This document shows, in pieces, positions 9,315-18,194 of a DNA stretch of 26,769 bases. Every line of letters begins with the position of its first letter. Positions within the stretch are counted from its first letter, which is position 1. A program made the translations under genes and the position numbers. Source of the stretch: an uncultured Pseudomonadota bacterium (GTDB taxonomy: Bacteria; Pseudomonadota; Gammaproteobacteria; Burkholderiales; SG8-41); assembly GCA_946885605.1 (NCBI GenBank), contig CAMPGR010000038.1, forward strand, positions 1-26,769. Direction: 5' to 3'. A model generated the notes under the pieces. It ran no database searches. It was not told the origin of the DNA and worked only from the letters and a program-made list of their open reading frames with translations.

Positions 9315-12300
9315 CTAGCGGACTCCCGCATTCATTCTCTGCCTGCGCAAGGCCTCGCGCTGCTTGCGTGCGCGCTCGGCAGCGCCACGCGCGGCGAGCT
9401 GCGGATCGGGGATGCCGTCCACGTGCCGTGCGAGCGAGCGTATGGTGGGATACTGGAGGAGCGACACGACCGGCAGGTCGCGTTGCAACAGCTCGCAAAG
9501 TCTCCGGTGCGCCTGTATCAGCAACAGCGAATGCCCGCCGAGATCGAAGAAATTGTCCTCCATCGATACCCCTTCGACGCCGAGAAGCTCCTGCCACAGC
9601 GAGGCGAGGGCATGCTCCATGTCCGTACCCGGCGCCTCGTAAGGGGCGGCCGAGCGGGGAGACGGCCACTCGTGCTCGCGCGCCGTAGCGCCGCGCGTGG
9701 CGATCGGCAACAGCGTCAGGAGATCCGAAACGCTGCACTCCGGCTGTTCAGCCATCGCGCGGAGCATGCGAAGGACGTCGTTCGCGTAGCCCTCTACGGC
9801 GCGATCGGTGAGCTCGCCAGGCGGGTAGATGAAACGGATGCCGAGCGCTTCGCCGGGCGTAACCGTAATGGTGAGCGGGTAGCGGGTCGATTGCGGCGTG
9901 CTGACCGGCTCGATGCGCGCGCTGCGGCCCAGTCTTCGCGCAGCCTCATCCACGGAATAGTTCTGGAACACGATAAGACTGTCGAACAGCCGATAACGCC
10001 AAGGCACTTCGGACCACGCCTGAATTTTTTCGGGCGGCGCGTACTGGTGCTGGCTCAGTTCGACATGCCGGCCCTGTAGCTCCGCAAGCCAGGCGAGGAG
10101 CGGCGCATCCGAGGGTATCCGCACGCGCACCGGCACATTGTTGACGCACGGGCCGACAAGGCGCGCGATGCCGGGCACTTCGCCTGGACGGCCGGAGAAC
10201 GCCGCACCGAATACGACGTCCTGCTTCGCGCTGTAGTGGCTGAGGACGAGCGCCCACGCCGCTTGCACCATCGTGCTCAACGTAACGTGGCGGTTGCGGG
10301 CGAGCGATTGCAATCGCGATGTAATGCACTCGTCGAGCGTTGAAAACACTTCATACGGCCCTTCCGCAATCGCCGCCGATCGCTTGCGATTGGCGTGGAT
10401 TGGCGTTGGCGCAGTAAAGCCGACGAGCGTCTGCCGCCAGAATGCTTCGGAGTCGGGGGCTTTGCCGCAGAGCCACGCGATGTAGTCGCGATATGCGGTG
10501 GCTCGCTCGAGCTGCGGCACGTTCGCGTCGGCCAGCGCCTCGTATATCGAGGAAATGTCCCGGAAAACGAGCGGCCACGACCAGCCGTCTATGCAGAGGT
10601 GATGCGTGGTCCAAAGAAGGTGCCACGTCGTCTCCCCCGAGCGGCACAGCCTCGCGCGGAGGAGCGGCGGTTGCGCGACATCGAAACCGCTCATCATCTC
10701 TTGCCGCTTCGCTTCTGCGAGGCGCGTATCGAGCGCGTCTTCCGGCAGGCCGCGCCAATCTTCCTCCGTCCACGACACGGCCACGCGCGGAAGCACGAGT
10801 TGCAGCGGCTCGGCGGCTGGGGTGACAAACGCGGTGCGCAGGATGGGATGACGCTGGACGACCGACTCGATGGCCGCCCGCAGGTGGGCCGCGTTGACCT
10901 CTCCCTCGATTCGGAAGTGCCAGGGCTCCACACCGATGCTCGAGTGCGACTTCTCCATGACGAAGTAGAGGCGCTGGATCGGCGAGAGCGGATAGAGGTC
11001 GTCGAATTGCGGATAGCGCCGCCACAACTCGTCAAGAGCGTGCTGTGTCACATGCGCCAACGGAAAATCGGACGGTGTGCGGCCTCCGCTGTCCGCACCG
11101 AGACAGTGTGAAACGAGCGTGCGCAGCGCCTGGATGTACGCTTGCGCGAGCGCTTCGATCGTCTCGGCGCGGTGAATCCGGGGATGGTGAATCCAGCGCA
11201 CTTCCAGCTCGCCGTTCCGCACCCAGCACAACACTTCCAGCAGGTGGGAGCGTCGTGCATCCGCGCCCCGCCACGGTCCCGCAGATTCGTGCGCGAAGCG
11301 GAACAGCCGCGAACCCGCCACGATCTGATCGAACTGCCCCAGATAATTGAAGAGGAGTTCCGAAGCGGGCAGCGCCGCAAGCGCGCTCCGCGACGCCGCG
11401 TCACCGCAATAGCGCAGCAGACCGTAGCTCAGGCCGCGATCCGGAATGCGGCGCAGCTGCTCCTTCACGGATTTGAGTGCGCGAGCCATGTCCCCGGCGT
11501 CGTCGATTTCGAGCCGCACCGGAAAGAGGCTGGTAAACCACCCTACGGTGCGAGTGAGGTCGACGTCCTGGAACAATTCCTCGCGGCCGTGGCCCTCCAG
11601 ATCGATGCGAAATGCGGCGCCGCCGCTCGAGCCGTGGAGCGCGATCGCGAGCGCGGTCAACAATAGGTCGTTTATCTGGCTGCGATACGCGCGCGGCGCG
11701 TGCTGGAGCAGTGCCTGCGTTTCCTCGCAACCCAGGCGGCAGTTCACCGTCCGCACTTCGCCTTCCAGGTTCGTGGTGCTCCCCCCGTCGCTCGGCAGGC
11801 CGCTCGCCGATTTGCGTCCTTCGGCGACCCAGAAATCGAGCGAGCGCTGCACGCCCGCCGAGCGCGCGAATTCCGTCAGCCGCTCCGCCCAGCGTTGGAA
11901 GGAGGTGCTCTTTGCCGGGAAGGCCGGCGCCCTGCCTTTTTTGAGGCTCAGGTAGGCGGACTCCAGGTCCTCGCGCAGCAATCGCCAAGAGATGCCGTCC
12001 ACCGCGAGGTGATGCACGACGATCAGCAGCCGGCCCGGCTCGCCCGGGCCGAGGGCAAAGTGCGCGGCACGCAGGATCGGGCCGCGGGCGAGATTCAGCG
12101 CGGCCTGCACCTGTGCCGCGTGCGATACGAGCAGGGCACTTCTTTCGCCGGCACTCGCGCCGCTCAAATCGAAGCGTGCAAACCCCGTGGCGTCGCCATT
12201 GATCTCACCGTACTCTTGCACCCACTCACCGCCGTCGAAGCGCAGGCGCAGCCGGAGTGCATCGTGATGATGCACGACTGTGTCGAGCGCGCGTGCGAGC

Positions 12301-15300
12301 GCATCGAGATCGAGGTCTTCAGGCACTTCGAAGAGCAACGCCTGGTTCCAATGATCGCGGTGCGCGATGTCCGCTTCCACGAACCAGCGCTGAATCGGCG
12401 TGAGCTGCACCGCCCCGGAGACGGGGCCTTGCGGCTCGAGACGTTTGCTGGTCTGCGCCGACGTGGCTGCGAGCTGCGCGATGGTAGGCCGGTCGAAAAG
12501 ATCGCGCGAATTCAAATGCAGCCCCGCCTCGCGGCAACGCGCGATGACCTGAATGCTCAATATGGAATCGCCGCCGAGCTCGAAAAAATTGTCCTCTACC
12601 CCCACATGCGGGACGCCGAGCACCGCGCTCCAGATCTCCGCGATCGTTTGTTCCATCGCGCTGCGCGGCCCAACGTAACGCCGTCCCACGATTGCGCTGG
12701 TGCCGGGTGGCGGCAGCGCTTTCCGGTCCACTTTGCCGTTTTCGGTGAGCGGGAGGGCTTCGAGCATGACGAAGTGCGCGGGCACCATGTACTCCGGCAT
12801 GCTTTCGCGCAACGCGTCGCGAAGCTGCGATACGAGCTCCGGCGCCGCGTTCTTCGCCACCAGATAGGCAACCAGGCGGCGCTCGCCCGGTACATCCTCG
12901 CGCGCGATGACGCACACCTCGCGTACCCATGGATGGCGCGCGATGCCCGCTTCGATCTCGCCCAGCTCGATGCGAAATCCTCGGATCTTCACCTGATGGT
13001 CGATGCGCCCCAAATACTCGACGTCGCCGGATTCCAGCCGGCGCGCGAGATCGCCGGTGCGATACAACCGCGAACCGGGAATGCCGCTGAACGGATCGGG
13101 AATGAAACGCTGCGCCGTCAGCTCCGAGCGGTTCAAGTAGCCGCGCGCCACGCCCGCGCCGCCGACATGGATTTCTGCGGGGACGCCGATCGGCACGGGC
13201 TCGCCGGCGGCATCGAGCAGATAAAGCTGCAGGTCGGGAATCGGTTGCCCGATCACGCTGCCCGCGCCGGATTCGATGTCTCGCATTCGAATCGGCCGGT
13301 AAGTGACGTGCACCGTCGTCTCGGTGATGCCGTACATGTTCACGAGCAGGGGACGCTCGTCACCGTAGCGCTCGAACCACGGGCGCAGCGTCTGCAGCTC
13401 CAGCGCTTCGCCGCCGAAGATCACGGAGCGCAGCGCGAGATCGGCCTTCGATCCCGCGAGGTCCGCGTGGATCAACTGGCGGAAGGCGGAAGGCGTCTGG
13501 TTGAGAACCGTCACGCGCTCGCGGATCAGGAGCTCGCGGAAGGCTTCCGGCGAACGGCTGACCCAGTACGGCACGACGATCACGCGGCCGCCGTAGAGCA
13601 GCGCGCCCCACAGCTCCCATACGGAGAAATCGAACGCGTAGGAGTGGAACAACGTCCACACGTCGCTTGCGTCGAAGCGGTACCAGTCCTGCGTCGCCTC
13701 GAACAGCCGCGTAACGTTGTAATGGCTGATCTGGACGCCTTTCGGCGTGCCGGTCGAGCCCGACGTGTAAATGACGTATGCGAGGTCATCGGGCTCGCAA
13801 ACCGGCAACGGATTCTCCACCGCTTCCTCGAGCGGCGCATCGAGCAGGACGGGTGTCGCCCCGACTCCCTCCAGATCTTGTGCGAGCGCGCTGTGCGTCA
13901 ACACGATGGAGACGCCCGAATCCCGCACCATGAATTTAACGCGCGCCTTCGGATACGCGGGATCGAGCGGCAGATACGCCGCGCCGGACTTGAGTATGCC
14001 GAGGATGCCGACCACCATGTCGATGCTGCGCTCGACGCGCAGTCCCACGAGCGCACCGCGCTGGACGCCGAGTTTGCGAAGGTGGTGTGCGATCCGGTTG
14101 GCGTGCCGGTTGAGCGCCGCGTAACTCAACCGCTCGTTCTCATATACCACCGCGACGGCATCCGGCGTAGCCGCGGCTTGGCGCTCGAAACGCTCGTGCA
14201 GGCCAGGACCGCGCGTGTAGGTCCGCGCGACGTTCCACTTCGAAACGAGATCGCGGCGCTCGGCTTGCGGCACCATGGCCAGATCCCGGAGCCTGGCGCT
14301 CGTGGAATTCGCAATGCTTTCGAGGAGCGTCTGAAGATGCGTGAGCATCCGGCGCGCCGCAGCGTCCTGGAAGCGGCGCCGCGAATACTGCAATTGCAGC
14401 AACAGTTGCTCGCCGCCGTATGCCGCGACGGTAAGCGGAAAATTGGTTTGTCCGTAGTATTGCAACGCGCGCGTCGCCCACCGTTCGCCGGAAACGCGCA
14501 TCTGCGCGTCGAGCGTCTCATGCTCGTAGACGACGAGCGTCTCGAATAGCGGTGTCCCGCGCTGCACTTCGCTCCAGCCCTGCACTCTCACGAGTGGGGT
14601 ATGCTCGTAGTCACGCAATGCGAGCTGCTGCGCGCGCAACGCCTGCAGCCACGTTCCAAGTTCCGCTTCCGGGTCGATCTTCACCCGCAGCGGCAGCGTA
14701 TTGATGAAGAGCCCGACCATGTCGTAGGCACCGCCCAGCGCCGATTTGCGGCACGCGCGCGTCGCGCCGAACACGACATCGTTCTCGCCGCTGTAGCGGT
14801 TGAGCAACAATGCCCATGCGCCCTGCACCAGATTGTTGAGCGTCACCGACGCTTCCCGCGCCTGCGCGTTCAGTGCGGCGGTCGATTCGGCGGAGAGCCG
14901 CGTTTCGTGCGTTCCCCAGACCGCGCCGATCTCCGATTCAGGCTCGCGCTCGCGCGCGACCACGAGCGGCGTCGGCGCACGAAAGCCCGCAAGCGTGCGC
15001 TGCCAGTATTCGCGCGCTTTTTCGTGATCGATACCGCGCAGCCATTCGATGTACTGCCGATACGGACGAGGGTCGGGCAAATCGCCGGCAGTCGCGTGGA
15101 CCGGCATTTCATACAGCGCAAAGGCTTCGCGCAGAACCAGGCTGAAAGAACGGCCGTCCAGCAGCGCGTGATGAAACGTCCAGAGCACCGAGTGTTGAGC
15201 CTCGGCGATGCGCACCAGCGTGAGGCGCAGCAACGGCGCGCTGCCGAGATCGAATCCTGCGATGCGGTCTTCCGCAAGCAGCGCGTCGAACCGCTCCTTG

Positions 15301-15671
15301 CGCTGCAGGGCGGGGAGCGCACGCCAGTCCAATGATCGAACCGGCAACGCGATGCGCTCGAGCACTTCCTGAACGGGATGGCTCGAGCCGGTCCAGCGAA
15401 AGCGGCAACGCAGGATCGCATGCCGCGCCAGGGTTTTATCCCACGCCCGCGCAAAGCGCGCCTCGTCGAGCGCTTCATCGAGCACGATCACCACCTGCTC
15501 GATATCGACGCCGGGAACAGGTTGGCCGACCGCGTGGAACAGCATTCCGGCCTGCATCGGCGACAGTTCGTAACTGTCGACCACCCCGCCCGGTGCACCG
15601 GGGACGGAAGAGGCCGCCGGCTCGTGGGCCGCGACGCCAAGTTGAGGATCTGATCTGAAATCGTTCGTCAT
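9315..15671 (-). CDS. NRPS C-A-T-E-C-T, predicted threonine-activating, second module lacks an A domain (2118 aa)
   Basis: This is the first gene of the operon. C1 (about 34-465) has HHALLDG (His167, His168, Asp172). The A domain (about 490-985) has specificity residues Asp681, Phe682, Trp685, Asn724, Ile751, Gly753, Met779, Val787, His788 and Lys980, the DFWNIGMVHK code for Thr. T1 carries Ser1036 (LGGDS). The E domain (about 1085-1520) shows HHLAVDG, EGHGRE (Glu1359) and NYLGQFD, so D-configured Thr is expected. C2 (about 1555-1985) has HHLCIDG (His1690, His1691, Asp1695). T2 follows directly, after a linker of about 25 residues, with Ser2048 (LGGHS). No A domain lies between them. The C-terminus is a basic helix (ARKQREALRRQR), usual for an NRPS protein handing over to a KS. 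ATG 15671 is the natural start; its RBS (AGG) is weak. C1 has no upstream module here, so it may acylate Thr or accept a unit from another protein. Confidence 0.93.
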   Translation of the reverse strand: MTNDFRSDPQLGVAAHEPAASSVPGAPGGVVDSYELSPMQAGMLFHAVGQPVPGVDIEQVVIVLDEALDEARFARAWDKTLARHAILRCRFRWTGSSHPVQEVLERIALPVRSLDWRALPALQRKERFDALLAEDRIAGFDLGSAPLLRLTLVRIAEAQHSVLWTFHHALLDGRSFSLVLREAFALYEMPVHATAGDLPDPRPYRQYIEWLRGIDHEKAREYWQRTLAGFRAPTPLVVAREREPESEIGAVWGTHETRLSAESTAALNAQAREASVTLNNLVQGAWALLLNRYSGENDVVFGATRACRKSALGGAYDMVGLFINTLPLRVKIDPEAELGTWLQALRAQQLALRDYEHTPLVRVQGWSEVQRGTPLFETLVVYEHETLDAQMRVSGERWATRALQYYGQTNFPLTVAAYGGEQLLLQLQYSRRRFQDAAARRMLTHLQTLLESIANSTSARLRDLAMVPQAERRDLVSKWNVARTYTRGPGLHERFERQAAATPDAVAVVYENERLSYAALNRHANRIAHHLRKLGVQRGALVGLRVERSIDMVVGILGILKSGAAYLPLDPAYPKARVKFMVRDSGVSIVLTHSALAQDLEGVGATPVLLDAPLEEAVENPLPVCEPDDLAYVIYTSGSTGTPKGVQISHYNVTRLFEATQDWYRFDASDVWTLFHSYAFDFSVWELWGALLYGGRVIVVPYWVSRSPEAFRELLIRERVTVLNQTPSAFRQLIHADLAGSKADLALRSVIFGGEALELQTLRPWFERYGDERPLLVNMYGITETTVHVTYRPIRMRDIESGAGSVIGQPIPDLQLYLLDAAGEPVPIGVPAEIHVGGAGVARGYLNRSELTAQRFIPDPFSGIPGSRLYRTGDLARRLESGDVEYLGRIDHQVKIRGFRIELGEIEAGIARHPWVREVCVIAREDVPGERRLVAYLVAKNAAPELVSQLRDALRESMPEYMVPAHFVMLEALPLTENGKVDRKALPPPGTSAIVGRRYVGPRSAMEQTIAEIWSAVLGVPHVGVEDNFFELGGDSILSIQVIARCREAGLHLNSRDLFDRPTIAQLAATSAQTSKRLEPQGPVSGAVQLTPIQRWFVEADIAHRDHWNQALLFEVPEDLDLDALARALDTVVHHHDALRLRLRFDGGEWVQEYGEINGDATGFARFDLSGASAGERSALLVSHAAQVQAALNLARGPILRAAHFALGPGEPGRLLIVVHHLAVDGISWRLLREDLESAYLSLKKGRAPAFPAKSTSFQRWAERLTEFARSAGVQRSLDFWVAEGRKSASGLPSDGGSTTNLEGEVRTVNCRLGCEETQALLQHAPRAYRSQINDLLLTALAIALHGSSGGAAFRIDLEGHGREELFQDVDLTRTVGWFTSLFPVRLEIDDAGDMARALKSVKEQLRRIPDRGLSYGLLRYCGDAASRSALAALPASELLFNYLGQFDQIVAGSRLFRFAHESAGPWRGADARRSHLLEVLCWVRNGELEVRWIHHPRIHRAETIEALAQAYIQALRTLVSHCLGADSGGRTPSDFPLAHVTQHALDELWRRYPQFDDLYPLSPIQRLYFVMEKSHSSIGVEPWHFRIEGEVNAAHLRAAIESVVQRHPILRTAFVTPAAEPLQLVLPRVAVSWTEEDWRGLPEDALDTRLAEAKRQEMMSGFDVAQPPLLRARLCRSGETTWHLLWTTHHLCIDGWSWPLVFRDISSIYEALADANVPQLERATAYRDYIAWLCGKAPDSEAFWRQTLVGFTAPTPIHANRKRSAAIAEGPYEVFSTLDECITSRLQSLARNRHVTLSTMVQAAWALVLSHYSAKQDVVFGAAFSGRPGEVPGIARLVGPCVNNVPVRVRIPSDAPLLAWLAELQGRHVELSQHQYAPPEKIQAWSEVPWRYRLFDSLIVFQNYSVDEAARRLGRSARIEPVSTPQSTRYPLTITVTPGEALGIRFIYPPGELTDRAVEGYANDVLRMLRAMAEQPECSVSDLLTLLPIATRGATAREHEWPSPRSAAPYEAPGTDMEHALASLWQELLGVEGVSMEDNFFDLGGHSLLLIQAHRRLCELLQRDLPVVSLLQYPTIRSLARHVDGIPDPQLAARGAAERARKQREALRRQRMNAGVR

Positions 15672-15924
15672 CAACGGGCCTGCCCGAACGGCGAGCAGCA
15701 CAGAGCACGGGCTGCGGCGCAAGCGACCGGGCCCGTAAATTGGCCTGGACGGATGGTGCCTTGCGCACGTTGCGGAAAGGGGGAGCCTTGCATGAGCCGA
15801 GAAGACTATGTACGCGAATCCGTTCAGTTTTTGCCACCGATCGGGAGTCCCAAGCTGTGGCGCCGGGCGCGCTTTGGTAACATCCGAATCTGCAAGGCGC
15901 ACCGTTCCTTGCCGGAGATTCACG
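15672..15924. promoter_or_regulatory. Divergent intergenic region between the NRPS operon and the acyl-CoA dehydrogenase gene
   Basis: These 253 bases separate two outward-facing transcription units, so both promoters should lie here. I found no convincing -35/-10 pair on either strand. A TAACAT hexamer at 15878-15883 lacks a matching -35. The dehydrogenase RBS (GGAG) lies about nine bases before its ATG. A short plus-strand reading frame here has no coding support. Confidence 0.5.
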
Positions 15925-17718
15925 ATGTCCACTTACAGTGCGCCGCTGCGGGACATGCAGTTCGCGATCAACGAGCTGGCCCGACTTGCGGAGGTGACGG
16001 CGCTGCCGGGGTATGGCGAGGTGAACGCGGAGCTCGTGGCCGCGGTCCTCGACGAAGCCGCCAAGTTTGCGCGGGAAGTGCTGGATCCGCTCAATCGCAG
16101 CGGCGACCGGCAGGGGGCGCGTTTCGCGGACGGCAACGTCATCGCACCCGATGGTTTTGCCGAGGCCTACCGGAAGTTCGCCACCGGGGGTTGGACTGCG
16201 CTCGCCGGTGAGGCGCTGTACGGCGGGCAAAACCTGCCCCATCTCGTTTCGATGCCAGTACAGGAAATCTGGAACAGCGCGAACATGGCGTTCTGCCTGT
16301 GCCCGATGCTCACCACCGGCGTGGTGGAAGCGATGCGCATCCACGCGAGCCCCGAGCAGCGGGAGCGCTTCCTGCCCAAGCTCACGAGCGGGGAGTGGGC
16401 GGGCACCATGAACCTTACCGAACCGCAGGCGGGCTCGGATCTTTCCGCGGTGCGCACGCGGGCGACACCGGAAGGCGATCACTACCGGCTCACCGGCACC
16501 AAGATCTTCATCACGTGGGGCGAGCACGACATGAGCGGGAACATCGTGCATCTCGTCCTCGCGCGCACGCCGGATGCGCCCGAAGGCGTGAAAGGCATTT
16601 CGCTCTTCATCGTGCCGAAATTTCTCGTGAACCCGGACGGCACGCCGGGCGAGCGCAACGATGTCAAGTGCGTGTCGATCGAGCACAAGCTCGGCATCCA
16701 CGCGAGCCCCACTTGTGTGCTGGCGTATGGCGAAGAGCGCGGCGCAATCGGCTATCTCGTCGGCGAGAAGAATCGCGGCCTCGAGTACATGTTCACGATG
16801 ATGAACCACGCGCGGCTGGGCGTCGGCATCGAAGGGGTCGGCATCGCGCAGCGCGCATACCAGCATGCGCTCGAGTATGCGAAGAGCCGCGTGCAGGGCC
16901 GCGAGCTCGGCCAGCGCAGCGGCGACCGCGTGACGATCATCCATCATCCCGACGTGCGGCGGATGCTGATGACGATGCGCTCGCAGATCGAAGCGATGCG
17001 CGCGCTCGCGTACGTCGCGGCGGCGGCGCTCGACAAATCCAGGCATCATCCCGATCCGGTGGAGCGCGCACGCCAGCAGGCGCTCGTCGATCTCCTGACG
17101 CCGATCGTGAAAGGCTGGTGCACCGAGCAGGCGGTGGAGATCGCCTCCATGGCCATACAGGTGCACGGCGGCATCGGCTTCATCGAGGAGGCCGGCGCGG
17201 CGCAGTACCTGCGCGATGCGCGGATCACGACCATCTATGAAGGCACGACCGGGATCCAGGCGAACGATCTCGTTGGCCGCAAGGTGGCATTCGAGAAAGG
17301 CGCGACCGCTCTCGCGGTGATCTCCGAAATGCGCCGGCTCGACGGTGCGCTCGCCCAGGCAGGCCTTCAGAGCGTACGCGAGAACCTCAAGTCGGGAATC
17401 GACGGCCTCGAAGGCGCAACGCGCTGGCTGGCGGACTCGTATGCAGGGAACGCCCAGGCTGCCGCCGCCGTATCGGTGCCGTATCTCAAGCTCTTCGGTG
17501 TCGTCGCGGGTGGCTGGCTGATGGCGCAGGCGGCGTTGATCGCGCAGGAGCGTTTGCGGGGCCCCGATGAGGACGAGGCGTTCTACCGCACGAAGCTCGT
17601 GACCGCACGCTTCTATGCCGAGCACGTGCTGCCGCAGGCGCAATCGCTCGCGCGCCAGGTGACGAGCGGCGCGGAAAGCGTCCTCGCACTCGAACCCGCG
17701 GATTTCCAGATCGGTTGA
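15925..17718 (+). CDS. Acyl-CoA dehydrogenase, long DmdC/FadE-like family (597 aa)
   Basis: This is a FAD-dependent oxidation of an acyl-CoA to the 2-enoyl-CoA, cytoplasmic, passing electrons to ETF. ATG 15925 has GGAG about nine bases upstream; the in-frame extension to 15808 has no family resemblance. Residues 163-172 ([10 protein letters not shown]) are the acyl-CoA dehydrogenase signature. Residues 412-420 (QVHGGIGFI) and the IYEGTTGIQ motif supply the catalytic Glu439. The length of about 600 residues, with an extra C-terminal helical domain after residue 460, places it with the DmdC-like group (3-methylmercaptopropionyl-CoA dehydrogenase and long-chain relatives) rather than 380-residue enzymes. 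The substrate is not readable from sequence. It faces away from the NRPS operon, so a role in precursor supply is possible but unproven. Confidence 0.93.
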   Translation: MSTYSAPLRDMQFAINELARLAEVTALPGYGEVNAELVAAVLDEAAKFAREVLDPLNRSGDRQGARFADGNVIAPDGFAEAYRKFATGGWTALAGEALYGGQNLPHLVSMPVQEIWNSANMAFCLCPMLTTGVVEAMRIHASPEQRERFLPKLTSGEWAGTMNLTEPQAGSDLSAVRTRATPEGDHYRLTGTKIFITWGEHDMSGNIVHLVLARTPDAPEGVKGISLFIVPKFLVNPDGTPGERNDVKCVSIEHKLGIHASPTCVLAYGEERGAIGYLVGEKNRGLEYMFTMMNHARLGVGIEGVGIAQRAYQHALEYAKSRVQGRELGQRSGDRVTIIHHPDVRRMLMTMRSQIEAMRALAYVAAAALDKSRHHPDPVERARQQALVDLLTPIVKGWCTEQAVEIASMAIQVHGGIGFIEEAGAAQYLRDARITTIYEGTTGIQANDLVGRKVAFEKGATALAVISEMRRLDGALAQAGLQSVRENLKSGIDGLEGATRWLADSYAGNAQAAAAVSVPYLKLFGVVAGGWLMAQAALIAQERLRGPDEDEAFYRTKLVTARFYAEHVLPQAQSLARQVTSGAESVLALEPADFQIG

Positions 17719-17773
17719 TTACAAGGCGCGTTTTTCCCGCGAGGCGGGGGGCGTGCTGCAGAAAGGGAATGCG

Positions 17774-18088
17774 ATGGCGTGGGCCTTATTGATCGTAGCA
17801 GGGCTGTTCGAGGTGGGATGGGCGATAGGGCTCAAGTACACCGAGGGCTTCACGCGCCTGTGGCCGAGCCTCTGGACCGTCGCCTCGATGGCTATCAGCG
17901 TCTATCTGCTCGCGCTTGCGGTGAGAACGCTCCCCATGGGCACGAGCTACGCCGTATGGACGGGCATCGGCGCCGCCGGCACGGCGCTCCTGGGCATCAT
18001 CCTCTTCAACGAGCCGGCGAACCCGGGACGTCTCGCGAGCATCGCGCTCATCGTTGCCGGCATCGCGGGGCTCAGGCTCGCGAGTTGA
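17774..18088 (+). CDS. sugE: SugE-type small multidrug resistance / guanidinium exporter (104 aa)
   Basis: A four-helix inner-membrane protein of the SMR family that works as a dual-topology dimer and exchanges protons for guanidinium or small quaternary cations. ATG 17774 is chosen over the in-frame 17753 codon because it begins the first helix ([10 protein letters not shown]) and has GGGA about seven bases before it. The central Glu is in [17 protein letters not shown]. Gly/Thr-rich helix 3 reads [12 protein letters not shown], and the NEPANP turn before helix 4 is typical of SugE rather than EmrE. It starts 55 bases after the acyl-CoA dehydrogenase and is probably cotranscribed. No guanidine riboswitch is visible in that gap. 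Confidence 0.92.
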   Translation: MAWALLIVAGLFEVGWAIGLKYTEGFTRLWPSLWTVASMAISVYLLALAVRTLPMGTSYAVWTGIGAAGTALLGIILFNEPANPGRLASIALIVAGIAGLRLAS

Positions 18089-18123
18089 TTTCCTTCGCAA
18101 TCAGTAGCGACGCAAGGCGAATT

Positions 18124-18162
18124 CCTTCCCCCTTTCAGGGGAAGGCGGGGATGGGGGTGGGG
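18124..18162. repeat. REP-like palindromic element between sugE and the aldolase gene
   Basis: An eight-base perfect inverted repeat (CCTTCCCC, loop of six, GGGGAAGG; 18124-18145) is followed by a G-rich tail (GGGGATGGGGGTGGGG). The palindrome-plus-G-rich-tail architecture recurs in opposite orientation at 20258-20298. This matches the layout of intergenic REP-type repeats in many proteobacteria. It lies 33 bases before the aldolase RBS. There is no T-run, so it is not a canonical terminator. Confidence 0.6.
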
Positions 18163-18194
18163 TGGACCTCGTCATTGAGCATAAGGAGAAGAAG

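Noticed and set aside
7589..9688. 699-codon plus-strand frame opposite the KS-AT region
   Set aside because: Low-complexity Arg-rich translation, antisense to intact KS and AT active sites.
11700..14549. 949-codon plus-strand frame opposite the Thr NRPS
   Set aside because: No recognisable motif; a shadow of the A, T and E domains on the other strand.
15753..16211. Short plus-strand frame starting in the divergent spacer
   Set aside because: It overlaps the dehydrogenase start in another frame and has no family resemblance.
15475..17643. 722-codon minus-strand frame opposite the acyl-CoA dehydrogenase
   Set aside because: Antisense shadow; His/Arg-rich, no motifs. The plus-strand gene has family signatures and an RBS.
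17719..17773. Possible guanidine-II riboswitch or terminator before sugE
   Set aside because: The only hairpin has a three-base GAG loop, lacks paired ACGR loops and is not followed by a T-run.
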